In this document: piece after piece, positions 8,112-16,214 of the stretch
Numbering within the stretch: the first letter of the stretch is position 1
Layout of the letters: each line of letters begins with the position of its first letter
From: an uncultured Bacteroidales bacterium
GTDB taxonomy: Bacteria > Bacteroidota > Bacteroidia > Bacteroidales > Muribaculaceae
Reading direction: 5' to 3'
Assembly: GCA_902772455.1 (NCBI GenBank)
Contig: CACYAW010000024.1
Location: 1 to 38,308, forward strand
Length of the DNA stretch: 38,308 bases
Position numbers and translations under genes: made by a program
Notes under the pieces: generated by a model
What the model was told of the DNA's origin: nothing
What the model saw: only the letters and a program-made list of their open reading frames with translations
The model's database searches: none

Positions 8112-9395
8112 TCACTTCTTATTGCGAATCTCGTTGCGCTCGTGGCGCTTCAGTGCCTTGGGCTCTATATTCATGCGTTCGCCCTCAAGCAGTGAGATAA
8201 CGCCATCCACCGCCTTGTCGGCAGCCACCTGCTCCTTAGCGCGTGCAGCCTGGCACTCAGGACAATTGCACTCGTTGTGGTACTCGGTGGGCTCGGTGTA
8301 GGTAGTAATCACACCCTCGAAGTTACGCAGCACTACCCTGCCGGGCGACTGTGAAATGACATACTGAGGCATTACGGGCGTCTTGCCGCCGCCACCGGGA
8401 GCGTCCACAACGAAGGTGGGAACGCAGTAACCGCTGGTGTGGCCACGCAAACCCTCGATAATCTCGATGCCCTTGCTGACGGGAGTGCGGAAGTGCTCCA
8501 GACCCATCGACAAGTCACACTGGTAGATGTAGTAAGGACGAACACGAATCTTGACGATCTCATGAACGAGCTTCTTCATCACGTGTACACAGTCGTTCAC
8601 GCCACGCAGCAATACCGTCTGGTTGCCCAAGGGGATACCGGCGTTAGCCAGCATCTCGCAAGCACGGCTCGAGTCGGGCGTCACCTCGTTGGGATGGTTG
8701 AAGTGGGTATTGATCCAAATGGGATGATACTTCTTCAACATGTCGCACAACTCGGGCGTGATGCGCTGCGGACAAACCACGGGAACACGGGTACCCAAGC
8801 GAACGATTTCCACGTGAGGAATCTTGCGGAGCTCAGAGATGATGTACTCCAATCGCTTGTCGCTCACCATGAGTGCGTCACCACCTGAAAGGAGGACGTC
8901 ACGAACGGTGGGGGTGTTGCGGATGTACTCCAGCGCCTTCTCGATGCGGTCGATGCCGCACTCGTTATCGGTCTGGCCGGCAAAGCGGCGACGGGTGCAG
9001 TGACGGCAATACATCGAGCACATGTCGGTGATGAGGAACAGCACACGGTCGGGATAACGGTGGGTCAAGCCGGGCGTGGGAGAATCCTCATCCTCATGCA
9101 ACGGGTCAAGCAGATCGGCTGCAGCCTGATGAGTCTCAAGGCCGGTAGGGATGCACTGACGACGGATGGGGTCGTGGGGATCATCGGGATTGATGAGGCT
9201 CAAGTAATAAGGCGTGATTGCCATGCGCAGGGTCTTGAGGGTCTGCTTTACACCCTCCTCTTCCTCGGCGGTCAGGCTCACGTATTTCTTGAGCTCTTCA
9301 AGCGTCTCGATGCGGTTTTTCACCTGCCACTTCCAGTCGTTCCACTGTTCGTCGGTGACATCGGGAAACAACTGTTTTCTTCTTGATTCAGTCAT
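8112..9395 (-). CDS. kamA: L-lysine 2,3-aminomutase
   Basis: A radical SAM, PLP-dependent enzyme making L-beta-lysine from L-lysine, the first step of the pathway. The [4Fe-4S] motif CSMYCRHC places cysteines at 126, 130 and 133. The PLP-binding lysine is in PGGGGKTP at residue 338. Both match the catabolic clostridial enzyme (Cys125/129/132, Lys337) within one position. The tail carries ECNCPECQ, a zinc-binding cysteine motif of the long catabolic form. At 427 residues it is longer than the EpmB-type relatives that modify EF-P, which supports a catabolic role. It lies 17 bp downstream of kdd and 75 bp upstream of kamB. Confidence 0.97.
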   Translation of the reverse strand: MTESRRKQLFPDVTDEQWNDWKWQVKNRIETLEELKKYVSLTAEEEEGVKQTLKTLRMAITPYYLSLINPDDPHDPIRRQCIPTGLETHQAAADLLDPLHEDEDSPTPGLTHRYPDRVLFLITDMCSMYCRHCTRRRFAGQTDNECGIDRIEKALEYIRNTPTVRDVLLSGGDALMVSDKRLEYIISELRKIPHVEIVRLGTRVPVVCPQRITPELCDMLKKYHPIWINTHFNHPNEVTPDSSRACEMLANAGIPLGNQTVLLRGVNDCVHVMKKLVHEIVKIRVRPYYIYQCDLSMGLEHFRTPVSKGIEIIEGLRGHTSGYCVPTFVVDAPGGGGKTPVMPQYVISQSPGRVVLRNFEGVITTYTEPTEYHNECNCPECQAARAKEQVAADKAVDGVISLLEGERMNIEPKALKRHERNEIRNKK

Positions 9396-9412
9396 AAGAA
9401 AATGATGATTGA

Positions 9413-10486
9413 TTAGGCGTAGAGTTCCTCAAAAATCTTGCGCAACTCGGGGCATTCGCGGAGCTCCTGCAAGGTAAAGTCGGCATGGCCCTTGGTGTAG
9501 CCGTTACCGATGATCATGTTCACGTCGGCACCGATGCCCTCGGCACCCAGAGCAGCCTTGGTGAAGCTGGTGGCCATCGAGAAGAAGTAAACCACACCGT
9601 CATCCTTGGTGCACAATACTGCGGTCATCTCGCAATCGGGCACGTTCACGCAGTTGATGGTGGTGTCGGCCATCTTGCCGTCGGTCAGCTTGTAAACCAG
9701 CTCGTAAACCTCAACGGGGGTCATGCCGGCAACGCTCTCAACCACGTCACAGAAGCCGAGGTCCTTGATGCGCTGAGTGGATTTGGGGCTGTTGGCCAGA
9801 CCAATCACCTTACCGGTAACGCCTACGCGCTTCTTGGCCTCATAGCAGCAGAGCATACCGCTCTTGCCACCTGCACCCAGGATCACAACGTTCTGGCCAT
9901 ACTGGCACAGCTTGGCGGTCTGAGCGGGAGCACCAGCTACGTCAAGTGCGCTCAGAGCGAGCTTCTCGGGCATGTCGTTAGGAATCTTGGCATAGATACC
10001 GCTCTCGAAGAGGATAGCCTTACCCTTGATGTCCACCTGGTCAACATCGGCACGGATCTCGAGGATCTCGTCGATGCGCAGCGGAGTCAGAGACAGAGAA
10101 ACGAGCGTTGCGATGCGGTCGCCCTCCTGGAGGTCGATCTTGCCCTTCAAGGCATCACCAATCTTTTCTACCTTACCCAGCAGCATACCGCCCGAACCGG
10201 TGCGACGGTTGCGGTGCTTGCCCTGCAGCTCGACATTGAGGAGCATCTCCTTCTTGATTTCCTCCATCACCTCGGCCTCGTTGTTGGGATCCTTGGCCTG
10301 CTGCTTAGCATAGTTGTGGATGTCGGTGAACGAAGCAGAGTCGATATTCAGGGTCTGTACATCGATCAGAATCTCGTTGTCGTAGATCTCGTCCATGTTG
10401 TTGTCCAACTTGTTGGCGGGCTGAGGAAGAATGCCCTTGGGCTCGATTACTCGGTGGGTACCGAATCTATTTCCGTGTTTCTGCAT
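9413..10486 (-). CDS. kdd: L-erythro-3,5-diaminohexanoate dehydrogenase
   Basis: The NAD(P)-dependent oxidative deaminase that converts 3,5-diaminohexanoate to 3-keto-5-aminohexanoate and ammonia. The 357-residue protein starts MQKHGNRFGTHRVIEPKGIL. An N-terminal GroES-like part is followed by a Rossmann domain with NVVILGAGGKSGMLCCYEAK. The segment NRRTGSGGMLLGKVEKIGD is typical of Kdd. It sits between kce and kamA. The upstream spacer (10487-10645) is unusually long for this operon, at 159 bp, and is filled with a heptamer repeat array. Assignment is strong from sequence and context together. Confidence 0.95.
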   Translation of the reverse strand: MQKHGNRFGTHRVIEPKGILPQPANKLDNNMDEIYDNEILIDVQTLNIDSASFTDIHNYAKQQAKDPNNEAEVMEEIKKEMLLNVELQGKHRNRRTGSGGMLLGKVEKIGDALKGKIDLQEGDRIATLVSLSLTPLRIDEILEIRADVDQVDIKGKAILFESGIYAKIPNDMPEKLALSALDVAGAPAQTAKLCQYGQNVVILGAGGKSGMLCCYEAKKRVGVTGKVIGLANSPKSTQRIKDLGFCDVVESVAGMTPVEVYELVYKLTDGKMADTTINCVNVPDCEMTAVLCTKDDGVVYFFSMATSFTKAALGAEGIGADVNMIIGNGYTKGHADFTLQELRECPELRKIFEELYA

Positions 10487-10544
10487 TGTTTAATAGGTTT
10501 TAATTGTTAAACGATTATTTAGTTTTTAGATTTTTAGTTCTTAG

Positions 10545-10628
10545 TTGCTAGTCCCTAGTTGCTAGTCCCTAGTTGCTAGTCCCTAGTTGCTAGTCCCTAG
10601 TTGCTAGTCCCTAGTTGCTAGTCCCTAG
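10545..10628. repeat. Six-copy 14-bp tandem array in the kce-kdd spacer
   Basis: Six exact copies of TTGCTAGTCCCTAG run from 10545 to 10628. Each is two 7-mers of the form TTNNTAG/TNNCTAG. Degenerate 7-mers (TTTTTAG, TTCTTAG, TTTCTAG, TTGCTAG) extend the array on both sides, from about 10519 to 10650. The block fills most of the 159-bp spacer. It has no spacers of unique sequence and is not CRISPR-like. Copy number is likely to vary by slippage. Confidence 0.95.
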
Positions 10629-10645
10629 TTTCTAGTTGCTAGTTT

Positions 10646-11479
10646 TTAGTTGCGCTTGGGCAAGCCGAGGATTTCACGGGCCTCGTCGCTGGTGGCGATG
10701 GGACGGCCGAGCTCGTTAGCGATGCGAACGACTTTCTCTACGAGTTCGCCGTTGCTCTTGGCAAGCACTCCCTTAGAGAGGTAAAGATTGTCCTCAAAGC
10801 CAACACGCACGTTACCGCCCATAGCGATGGCAGCTGCGGCCATCGGGAAAGCGTGACGGCCAACACCGGTCACCGTCCAGGTAGAGCCTGCGGGAATGCC
10901 GTTAACGAGCCAGCACAGGTTGGCTACGGTAGCGGGGGTGCAACCGGGAACGCCCAGCACAAAGTTGAACTGCATGGGGTTGCCGGGAACCTCACCCTTG
11001 CGGGCCATGGTCAGGATGGTGTCGAGGTGACCCATCTCAAAGCACTCATACTCGGGCTTGATGCCGCGCTCCATCATGCGCTTGCCAAAGGCACGCATGG
11101 TGGGCATCGTGTTGTCGAAAATCTCGTCGCCAAAGTTGCAGGTACCGCAATCGAGCGTTGCCATCTCGGGCAGCGGAGTCGTGTCGGTGGACTGCAGGCG
11201 CTCGTCGGGGGTCATACCCACAGCACCGCCGGTCGACGGGATCAGGATGACATTGGGGCACACCTTGAGGATGGCCTCTTCACACTCCTGGAAACGGGCA
11301 CGGTCCTGGGTGGGGGTGCCGTCGTCCCAACGCACGTGCAGGTGGACGATGGCTGCACCGGCATCAACAGCCGACTTGGCCTCACGAACGATTTCTTCAA
11401 CGGTATAGGGTACATTAGGATTCTGCTCCTTGGTAACCTCGGCGCCGCAGATGGCGGCAGTGATAATCAGTTTATCCAT
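10646..11479 (-). CDS. kce: 3-keto-5-aminohexanoate cleavage enzyme
   Basis: A zinc-dependent beta-keto acid cleavage enzyme (BKACE, DUF849 family) that reacts 3-keto-5-aminohexanoate with acetyl-CoA to give acetoacetate and 3-aminobutyryl-CoA. The TIM-barrel protein is 277 residues. The zinc-binding pair is visible in AAIVHLHVRWDDG. LIPSTGGAVGMTPDERLQST, GTCNFGDEIF and PEYECFEMGHLDTI follow in order. Of the many BKACE activities, Kce is chosen because kal and kdd flank the gene. The spacer to kal is 58 bp and contains a repeat element also found before bcd. Confidence 0.95.
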   Translation of the reverse strand: MDKLIITAAICGAEVTKEQNPNVPYTVEEIVREAKSAVDAGAAIVHLHVRWDDGTPTQDRARFQECEEAILKVCPNVILIPSTGGAVGMTPDERLQSTDTTPLPEMATLDCGTCNFGDEIFDNTMPTMRAFGKRMMERGIKPEYECFEMGHLDTILTMARKGEVPGNPMQFNFVLGVPGCTPATVANLCWLVNGIPAGSTWTVTGVGRHAFPMAAAAIAMGGNVRVGFEDNLYLSKGVLAKSNGELVEKVVRIANELGRPIATSDEAREILGLPKRN

Positions 11480-11531
11480 TTTTCAGTTGTTAGTTTTTAG
11501 TTTTAAGTTGTAAGTATGATTACTATCGCCT
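11480..11531. repeat. Spacer element upstream of kce, related to the one upstream of bcd
   Basis: Read on the minus strand, this spacer has AGGCGATA, a short variable stretch, CATAC, then TTACAACTTAAAACTAAAAA and further ACT-containing words up to the kce ATG. The hbd-bcd spacer (about 802-857) has the same order of words before the bcd ATG. A third, more degenerate relative built of ACTAAGG-type heptamers lies before kal (11928-11977). Confidence 0.75.
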
Positions 11532-11537
11532 AAAACC

Positions 11538-11927
11538 TTATTTCTTGCGTTGGCAATCCTTGGGGGTCACACAAGTTCCAGAAGCGCGGCAAACGACCAC
11601 GGGCTCGTCGAGGATATCGGCTGCCGAAGCCGAGATGTCAGGACGGGCCTGAGCCACCTTGCGTGCCTCAAACATCATGTGACGTGAGGTGTTGCCCTCG
11701 CGGTCAATCCAACCCTCAGCCTCGATGAAGTCGCCGGCATAAACGGGAGCCAGGAACTCGATGTTGTCATAGGCGCAGAAGAGGCCCTCATCGCCGTCGC
11801 GCATAATCAACAGCTCGGTAGCCACGTCACCAAACAGGTGAACCATGTGTGCACCGTCAACCAAGTTACCACCGTAGTGTGCGTCCTTTGCGCTCATGCG
11901 CAGTCTGATCATTGTCTTGTATTCCAT
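11538..11927 (-). CDS. kal: 3-aminobutyryl-CoA ammonia-lyase
   Basis: A small hotdog-fold enzyme of 129 residues that removes ammonia from L-3-aminobutyryl-CoA to give crotonyl-CoA. The sequence starts [20 protein letters not shown] and has [20 protein letters not shown] and [15 protein letters not shown], matching Kal in length and pattern. The product feeds Crt/Hbd on the oxidative side and Bcd on the reductive side, all encoded downstream. It lies 50 bp after atoD and 58 bp before kce. A short hotdog protein could be a thioesterase in another setting, but the position between atoD and kce makes Kal the clear choice. Confidence 0.94.
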   Translation of the reverse strand: MEYKTMIRLRMSAKDAHYGGNLVDGAHMVHLFGDVATELLIMRDGDEGLFCAYDNIEFLAPVYAGDFIEAEGWIDREGNTSRHMMFEARKVAQARPDISASAADILDEPVVVCRASGTCVTPKDCQRKK

Positions 11928-11977
11928 TTCAGTCCTTAGTTTTAAGTTTCTAGTCCTTAGTCCTTGGTTTCCAGTTA

Positions 11978-12577
11978 TTACTTCTCCACGTAGATGCCGT
12001 CAACATAGATACCCGATGCGTGAACATGCTCAGGAGCGATTTCACCAACAGGAACGAGCTTCTCAGCCTCAACAACGACATAGTCGGCAGCGGTAGCCAT
12101 CAGCGGATTGAAGTTATTGGTGGTGCCCAGGAAGACCATGTTGCCAAATTCGTCAACGATGTTGGCACGCAGGAAGGCGATATCGGCACGCAGAGGCTTC
12201 TCCAGCAGGAAATCCTGACCGTCAACTTTGATAATCTCCTTGCCATCGGCCATGATGGTGCCCAGACCAGTGGGAGTCAACACGCCACCCAGACCAGCAC
12301 CTGCTGCACGGATGCGCTCTGCCAGAGTACCCTGGGGAACATATTCCACGATGAGGGTGCCCTCATTCTTCTGCAAAGCAGTCTGCTTGTTGGTACCAGT
12401 GTGGGAAACGATGGCCTTCTTAACCTGGTGGTTGCTGACCAACTTGCCGTGAGCCACCTCATCATAGGCGGTGTCGTTAGCGATGATGGTAAGATCCTTT
12501 ACACCCTTTTCTACAATGGCGTCGATAATCTGGGTGGCACTGCCGTTACCCAAGAAACCGCCAAACATGATTGTCAT
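11978..12577 (-). CDS. atoD: Butyrate-acetoacetate CoA-transferase, alpha subunit
   Basis: The alpha subunit partner of AtoA in the class I CoA-transferase. From the first usable ATG (12577) the protein is 199 residues and begins [20 protein letters not shown], which in relatives is preceded by about 16 residues. The codons just upstream still encode LAVEKVQDG, which resembles the missing family N-terminus, but a TAA at 12608-12610 closes the frame with no ATG, GTG or TTG in between. [18 protein letters not shown] and [20 protein letters not shown] are typical. It is the first gene of the lysine operon, 72 bp from a -7 element. Either a non-standard start is used or the N-terminus is damaged. 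Confidence 0.88.
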   Translation of the reverse strand: MTIMFGGFLGNGSATQIIDAIVEKGVKDLTIIANDTAYDEVAHGKLVSNHQVKKAIVSHTGTNKQTALQKNEGTLIVEYVPQGTLAERIRAAGAGLGGVLTPTGLGTIMADGKEIIKVDGQDFLLEKPLRADIAFLRANIVDEFGNMVFLGTTNNFNPLMATAADYVVVEAEKLVPVGEIAPEHVHASGIYVDGIYVEK

Positions 12578-12648
12578 ACCGTCCTGTACTTTCTCGACGG
12601 CTAATGTTTATGTTTTGTAATATATCGGTTTATGTCTAATAATGGGTG

Positions 12649-12656
12649 CAAATATA
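12649..12656 (-). promoter_or_regulatory. Putative promoter of the lysine operon (-7 box)
   Basis: On the minus strand the bases read TATATTTG, matching the Bacteroidota -7 consensus TAnnTTTG, and are followed by GC. No clear TTG -33 box is found 20 bp upstream; the nearest candidate is TTTA. Transcription would start near 12642, about 65 nt before the atoD ATG. The site lies between the alaS terminator and atoD, so it is the only promoter I can see for the 12-kb operon. Confidence 0.55.
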
Positions 12657-12782
12657 GAAAATTTTCGTCAAATAATAAACCCTTTATGCCCTTTTTTTTA
12701 TTAATGTGAATATAATCTAAACAATCACAGGGAATTGCAAGTTATTAACAATTGGGTTCCAAGTAGTCACAGGATGTAAGAA

Positions 12783-12821
12783 AAGCCCGCCAACACGCTG
12801 TTTGCACGTGTTGACGGGCTT
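12783..12821 (-). terminator. Rho-independent terminator of alaS
   Basis: A 15-bp stem (12783-12797 with 12807-12821, one mismatch) and a 9-nt loop are followed on the minus strand by TTTTCTT. It lies 25 bp beyond the alaS stop codon and separates alaS from the lysine operon promoter. The rest of the 12611-12846 gap holds the operon promoter and AT-rich DNA in which I see nothing else. Confidence 0.88.
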
Positions 12822-12846
12822 GAATTCGGGTTCTCTGACGAAAGGA

Positions 12847-15465
12847 TTACAAGCCTAAAGCCTGTCGCATTGCCGTCATGGCATCCTCAAGACCTTGAGG
12901 ATTGCGACCACCAGCCTGAGCGAAATGGGGCTGTCCGCCACCGCCGCCCTGAATGCACTTGGCAGCGCCACGCACGATATCGCCAGCCTTCTTGCCACTC
13001 TTGACAATGTCCTCGCTGAGCATAACGGTCAGCATGGGCTTGCCCTCGAATTGGGTGGCAGCCAGGAATGCGGTCTGGGTGGGACAGTCGGCCTTAACGG
13101 TGAGAGCAACGCCCTTGACGACGTCGGGAATGCGTTCACCGGTCAAGGTGACGATGGTCATGCCATTCTCTTGTTTAGCCTCGTTCACGACTTGTTTCGA
13201 CAAGATAGCGATGCGCTGTTTCATGAAATCATCCACCTGTTTCTTGAGGTCGGCATTCTCTGTGAGTGACTTCTGCAATGCGGCAATGGCATCGGGAGCA
13301 TTGTTGAGCAGTTCCTTGACCTTGCCTAAAGTATCCTGAACCTGGTCCAGCATCTTCTCGACGCGCTCGCCTGTAACGGCCTCGATGCGTCGGATACCAG
13401 CGGCGATGCTACTCTCGCTGACGATGCGCACCATGCCGATGTTGCCCGTGTTGCACACGTGTGTACCACCGCACAACTCAACCGAGTCACCATACTTGAT
13501 GACACGAACGCGGTCGCCGTACTTCTCGCCGAAGAGTGCCATTGCGCCCATCTGACGGGCCTCATCGATTGGCATTTCGCGGTGTTCCTCGCGCTGGATC
13601 GCCGAACGGATCATCTTATTGGCCAAATGCTCCACCTGACGGATTTCCTCAGGAGTCACCTTGCGGAAGTGAGAGAAGTCGAAACGCAATGAAACCGGAT
13701 CCACATAGGAGCCCTTCTGCTCCACATGTGTGCCCAAAACCTGACGCAAAGCGGCATGCAGCAAGTGGGTTGCCGTGTGGTTGCACTCGGTAGCATGACG
13801 AGCCTCGATGTCGATTGTGGCATGCAAGGTGGCATTCACGTTGCTGGGTAGTTTGGCTGTGATGTGAACCGGCAGGTTGTTCTCGCGTTTGGTATCGGTC
13901 ACCTCGATGACCTCGTCACCCAGGGCCAAAGTACCGCGATCACCCACCTGACCACCCATTTCGGCATAGAACGGGGTGCGGTCCAGGACAATCTGGTAGA
14001 AGGATTTGTTCTTTTGAGTCACCTTGCGGTAACGCAGGATGTTCACGTCGCACTCGGTGAGGTCGTAACCGACAAACTCGGTCACACCTTCCTTGAGTTC
14101 CACCCAGTCGGTTGCCTCGACAGCGGCAGCATTGCGTGCACGCTGCTTTTGTTTCTGCATCTCGACGTTGAATTCCTCCTCATTGACGGTCATGCCGTTC
14201 TCACGCAGGATGAGTTCTGTCAAGTCCAACGGGAAACCAAAGGTGTCGTAGAGCGTGAAGGCCTCTTTACCATCAACCACGTTTTTGCCAGCAGCCTTGG
14301 TGTCGGCAATCACCTTCTCGATGAGTTTCATACCCGTGTCCAGGGTGCGCAAGAAGGCATCTTCCTCCTCCTTGGTCACATGCTTGATGAGATCGGCCTG
14401 TGCTGCAATTTCAGGATAGGCCTCGCCCATACTCTCGATAAGTGTATCAATAAGGCGGTACATGAAGGCCTCCTTGAAGCCCAAGAAAGTGTATCCATAA
14501 CGCACCGCACGTCGCAGGATGCGGCGGATGACGTATCCTGCCTTAGCATTGCTGGGCAACTGGCCATCGGCAATCGAGAAAGCAATCGTACGCACATGGT
14601 CAGCGATCACACGCATGGCGATGTCCACATCCTTGTTCTCGCCATATTTCTTGCCGCACATCTCACCCAATTTGCCAATAAGGGGCTGGAAAACGTCGGT
14701 ATCATAGTTTGATTTCTTGCCCTGCAGGGCCATGCAAAGGCGCTCCAGACCCATACCGGTGTCGATTACCTTGTTGGGCAGCGGCTCCAATGAGCCGTCC
14801 ACCTTGCGGTTATACTGCATGAACACAAGGTTCCAGATCTCGATGACCAAGGGATCATCCTTGTTGACAAGCGAGGCACCAGGCACGGCAGCCTTCTCCT
14901 CATCGCTACGCAGGTCAATATGGATCTCACTGCAAGGTCCGCAAGGCCCGGTATCGCCCATTTCCCAGAAATTATCGTGAGCATTACCGTTCAGGATGTG
15001 ATCCTTGGGCAAATGTGCCTCCCAGAATTTAGCAGCCTCATCGTCACGGCTCACACCGATGCTGTCATCGCCCTCAAAGACGGTGGCATAGAGGTTCTTA
15101 GGATCCAGTTTGTACACATTAACCAGCAGGTCCCAAGCCCAGTCAATGGCTTCATGCTTGAAGTAGTCGCCAAACGACCAGTTGCCTAACATCTCAAACA
15201 TGGTGTGATGGTAGGTGTCGTGTCCTACTTCCTCCAAGTCATTGTGCTTGCCGCTGACACGGAGGCATTTTTGCGAATCGGCGACACGGCGCCACTGAGC
15301 TTCCTTGTTTCCAAGGATGATGTCTTTGAACTGGTTCATACCAGCGTTAGTGAACATGAGGGTTGGATCGTCCTTGACTACCATAGGGGCGGAAGGCACA
15401 ATGTGATGGCCATGCTCCTCGAAGTAACGTTTGAAGGTCTCTCGGATTTCTTTTGCAGTCAGCAT
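12847..15465 (-). CDS. alaS: Alanyl-tRNA synthetase
   Basis: Charges tRNA-Ala with alanine in the cytoplasm. The full-length 872-residue protein has the class II catalytic domain at the start ([35 protein letters not shown]), the editing domain with the zinc motifs [11 protein letters not shown] and [10 protein letters not shown], and a C-terminal C-Ala domain with the glycine-rich [14 protein letters not shown]. The start at 15465 gives [20 protein letters not shown], as in relatives. It is transcribed alone, ends in a clear terminator and is divergent from the merR gene. No defects are seen. Confidence 0.98.
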   Translation of the reverse strand: MLTAKEIRETFKRYFEEHGHHIVPSAPMVVKDDPTLMFTNAGMNQFKDIILGNKEAQWRRVADSQKCLRVSGKHNDLEEVGHDTYHHTMFEMLGNWSFGDYFKHEAIDWAWDLLVNVYKLDPKNLYATVFEGDDSIGVSRDDEAAKFWEAHLPKDHILNGNAHDNFWEMGDTGPCGPCSEIHIDLRSDEEKAAVPGASLVNKDDPLVIEIWNLVFMQYNRKVDGSLEPLPNKVIDTGMGLERLCMALQGKKSNYDTDVFQPLIGKLGEMCGKKYGENKDVDIAMRVIADHVRTIAFSIADGQLPSNAKAGYVIRRILRRAVRYGYTFLGFKEAFMYRLIDTLIESMGEAYPEIAAQADLIKHVTKEEEDAFLRTLDTGMKLIEKVIADTKAAGKNVVDGKEAFTLYDTFGFPLDLTELILRENGMTVNEEEFNVEMQKQKQRARNAAAVEATDWVELKEGVTEFVGYDLTECDVNILRYRKVTQKNKSFYQIVLDRTPFYAEMGGQVGDRGTLALGDEVIEVTDTKRENNLPVHITAKLPSNVNATLHATIDIEARHATECNHTATHLLHAALRQVLGTHVEQKGSYVDPVSLRFDFSHFRKVTPEEIRQVEHLANKMIRSAIQREEHREMPIDEARQMGAMALFGEKYGDRVRVIKYGDSVELCGGTHVCNTGNIGMVRIVSESSIAAGIRRIEAVTGERVEKMLDQVQDTLGKVKELLNNAPDAIAALQKSLTENADLKKQVDDFMKQRIAILSKQVVNEAKQENGMTIVTLTGERIPDVVKGVALTVKADCPTQTAFLAATQFEGKPMLTVMLSEDIVKSGKKAGDIVRGAAKCIQGGGGGQPHFAQAGGRNPQGLEDAMTAMRQALGL

Positions 15466-15505
15466 AATGTTTTTATCTTAATGTGTTATAAATGTTCGTT
15501 TTTTA

Positions 15506-15536
15506 TTGCAAAGTCTAAACTTTTTATTTACCTTTG
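15506..15536 (+). promoter_or_regulatory. Promoter of the MerR-family gene
   Basis: TTG at 15506-15508, a 20-bp gap and TACCTTTG at 15529-15536 match the Bacteroidota -33/-7 pattern. The ATG used lies 54 bp downstream. A looser minus-strand -7 (TAGACTTTG, 15509-15517) adjoins the -33 box and could serve alaS, so the two genes may share a compact divergent promoter. Confidence 0.7.
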
Positions 15537-15590
15537 CGGTGTTGTTATCAAACCGCAAAGATACTCAATTCTATCAATCTGTGCAAGACC

Positions 15591-15947
15591 ATGCAGGAAC
15601 TGAATAAAAAATTCTACAAAATCGGTGACGTTTCAGAGATTCTGGGAATCCCTGAGTCAACCTTGCGCTATTGGGAAACGCAATTCACCATCATCAAACC
15701 CAAGCGCAACAAGAAAAACATCCGCTACTACACACCACATGACATTGAGATGATCAGCCGCGTGTATTATCTTGTCAAGGAAAAGGGGTTGAAACTCGAT
15801 GCCGCACAAGCTCAAATCAGGCACAACCGTGAAGGCGTGGACAAGCGCTTTGATGCCATAGCGCAGCTAAAATCCATCCGAGATCAACTTGTCGCCTTCC
15901 AGAACACTCTAGACGAACTATTCCCCGACGTTCCTGCGATTAAGTAA
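15591..15947 (+). CDS. MerR family transcriptional regulator
   Basis: A 118-residue DNA-binding protein. The start at 15591 (MQELNKKFYKIGDVSEILGI) is preferred to an upstream in-frame start at 15534, because that one overlaps the -7 promoter element. The winged HTH covers about residues 8-75 (YKIGDVSEILGIPESTLRYW, RYYTPHDIEMISRVYYLV). A coiled-coil-like helix follows (FDAIAQLKSIRDQLVAFQNT). There are no metal-binding cysteines and no effector domain, so the signal is unknown. Small MerR-like proteins of this type are widespread in Bacteroidota. It faces away from alaS and is followed by a hairpin terminator. Confidence 0.88.
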   Translation: MQELNKKFYKIGDVSEILGIPESTLRYWETQFTIIKPKRNKKNIRYYTPHDIEMISRVYYLVKEKGLKLDAAQAQIRHNREGVDKRFDAIAQLKSIRDQLVAFQNTLDELFPDVPAIK

Positions 15948-15952
15948 CACAA

Positions 15953-15987
15953 TGAGGGCTGTTTCTTTTTTACGGAAACAGCCCTCA
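15953..15987 (+). terminator. Terminator-like hairpin after the MerR gene
   Basis: A perfect 13-bp stem (15953-15965 with 15975-15987) with a T-rich 9-nt loop begins 5 bp after the merR stop. The sequence after the stem is only weakly T-rich (CTGTGTTTG), so efficiency is uncertain. Confidence 0.6.
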
Positions 15988-16130
15988 CTGTGTTTGTCTG
16001 TCACCTTTTCAAGCGTCAGAACGACTCGTACACCCACCCAGTGGGTACTATAATACCGGGATAAGCACAGACCCATTCAAAGGCTTTACCGGCCATCCTT
16101 CATGGCAAATGTCCCCCTACCTGAAAAAGA
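15988..16130. other. Gap between convergent genes with no firm gene
   Basis: This stretch between the merR hairpin and the terminator of the outer-membrane protein gene holds a 6-bp hairpin (16032-16046), a pair of GTCTGT/ACAGAC arms (15996-16001 and 16067-16072) and a 26-codon minus-strand frame (16016-16096). None is supported enough to call as a gene. Confidence 0.4.
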
Positions 16131-16161
16131 CTTGCAACACGCGGTCTTCGCGTGTTGCAAG
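16131..16161 (-). terminator. Rho-independent terminator of the OmpP1-like gene
   Basis: A perfect 13-bp stem (16131-16143 with 16149-16161) and 5-nt loop are followed on the minus strand by TCTTTTT. It lies 53 bp beyond the stop codon at 16215. Confidence 0.9.
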
Positions 16162-16214
16162 CACTTGTAATAATTAAAAACTTTAAAACGCAATTTCTGG
16201 GTAAAAAATCATTT

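Noticed and set aside
9485-10510. 341-codon plus-strand open frame
   Set aside because: It lies wholly opposite kdd, whose motifs and operon context are clear. The translation is low in recognisable motifs and follows from codon bias in the antisense frame.
10545-10628. Possible CRISPR array
   Set aside because: The repeats are contiguous 14-mers with no unique spacers and no cas genes nearby.
13864-14712. 282-codon plus-strand open frame
   Set aside because: Fully within alaS on the other strand; no promoter and no domain.
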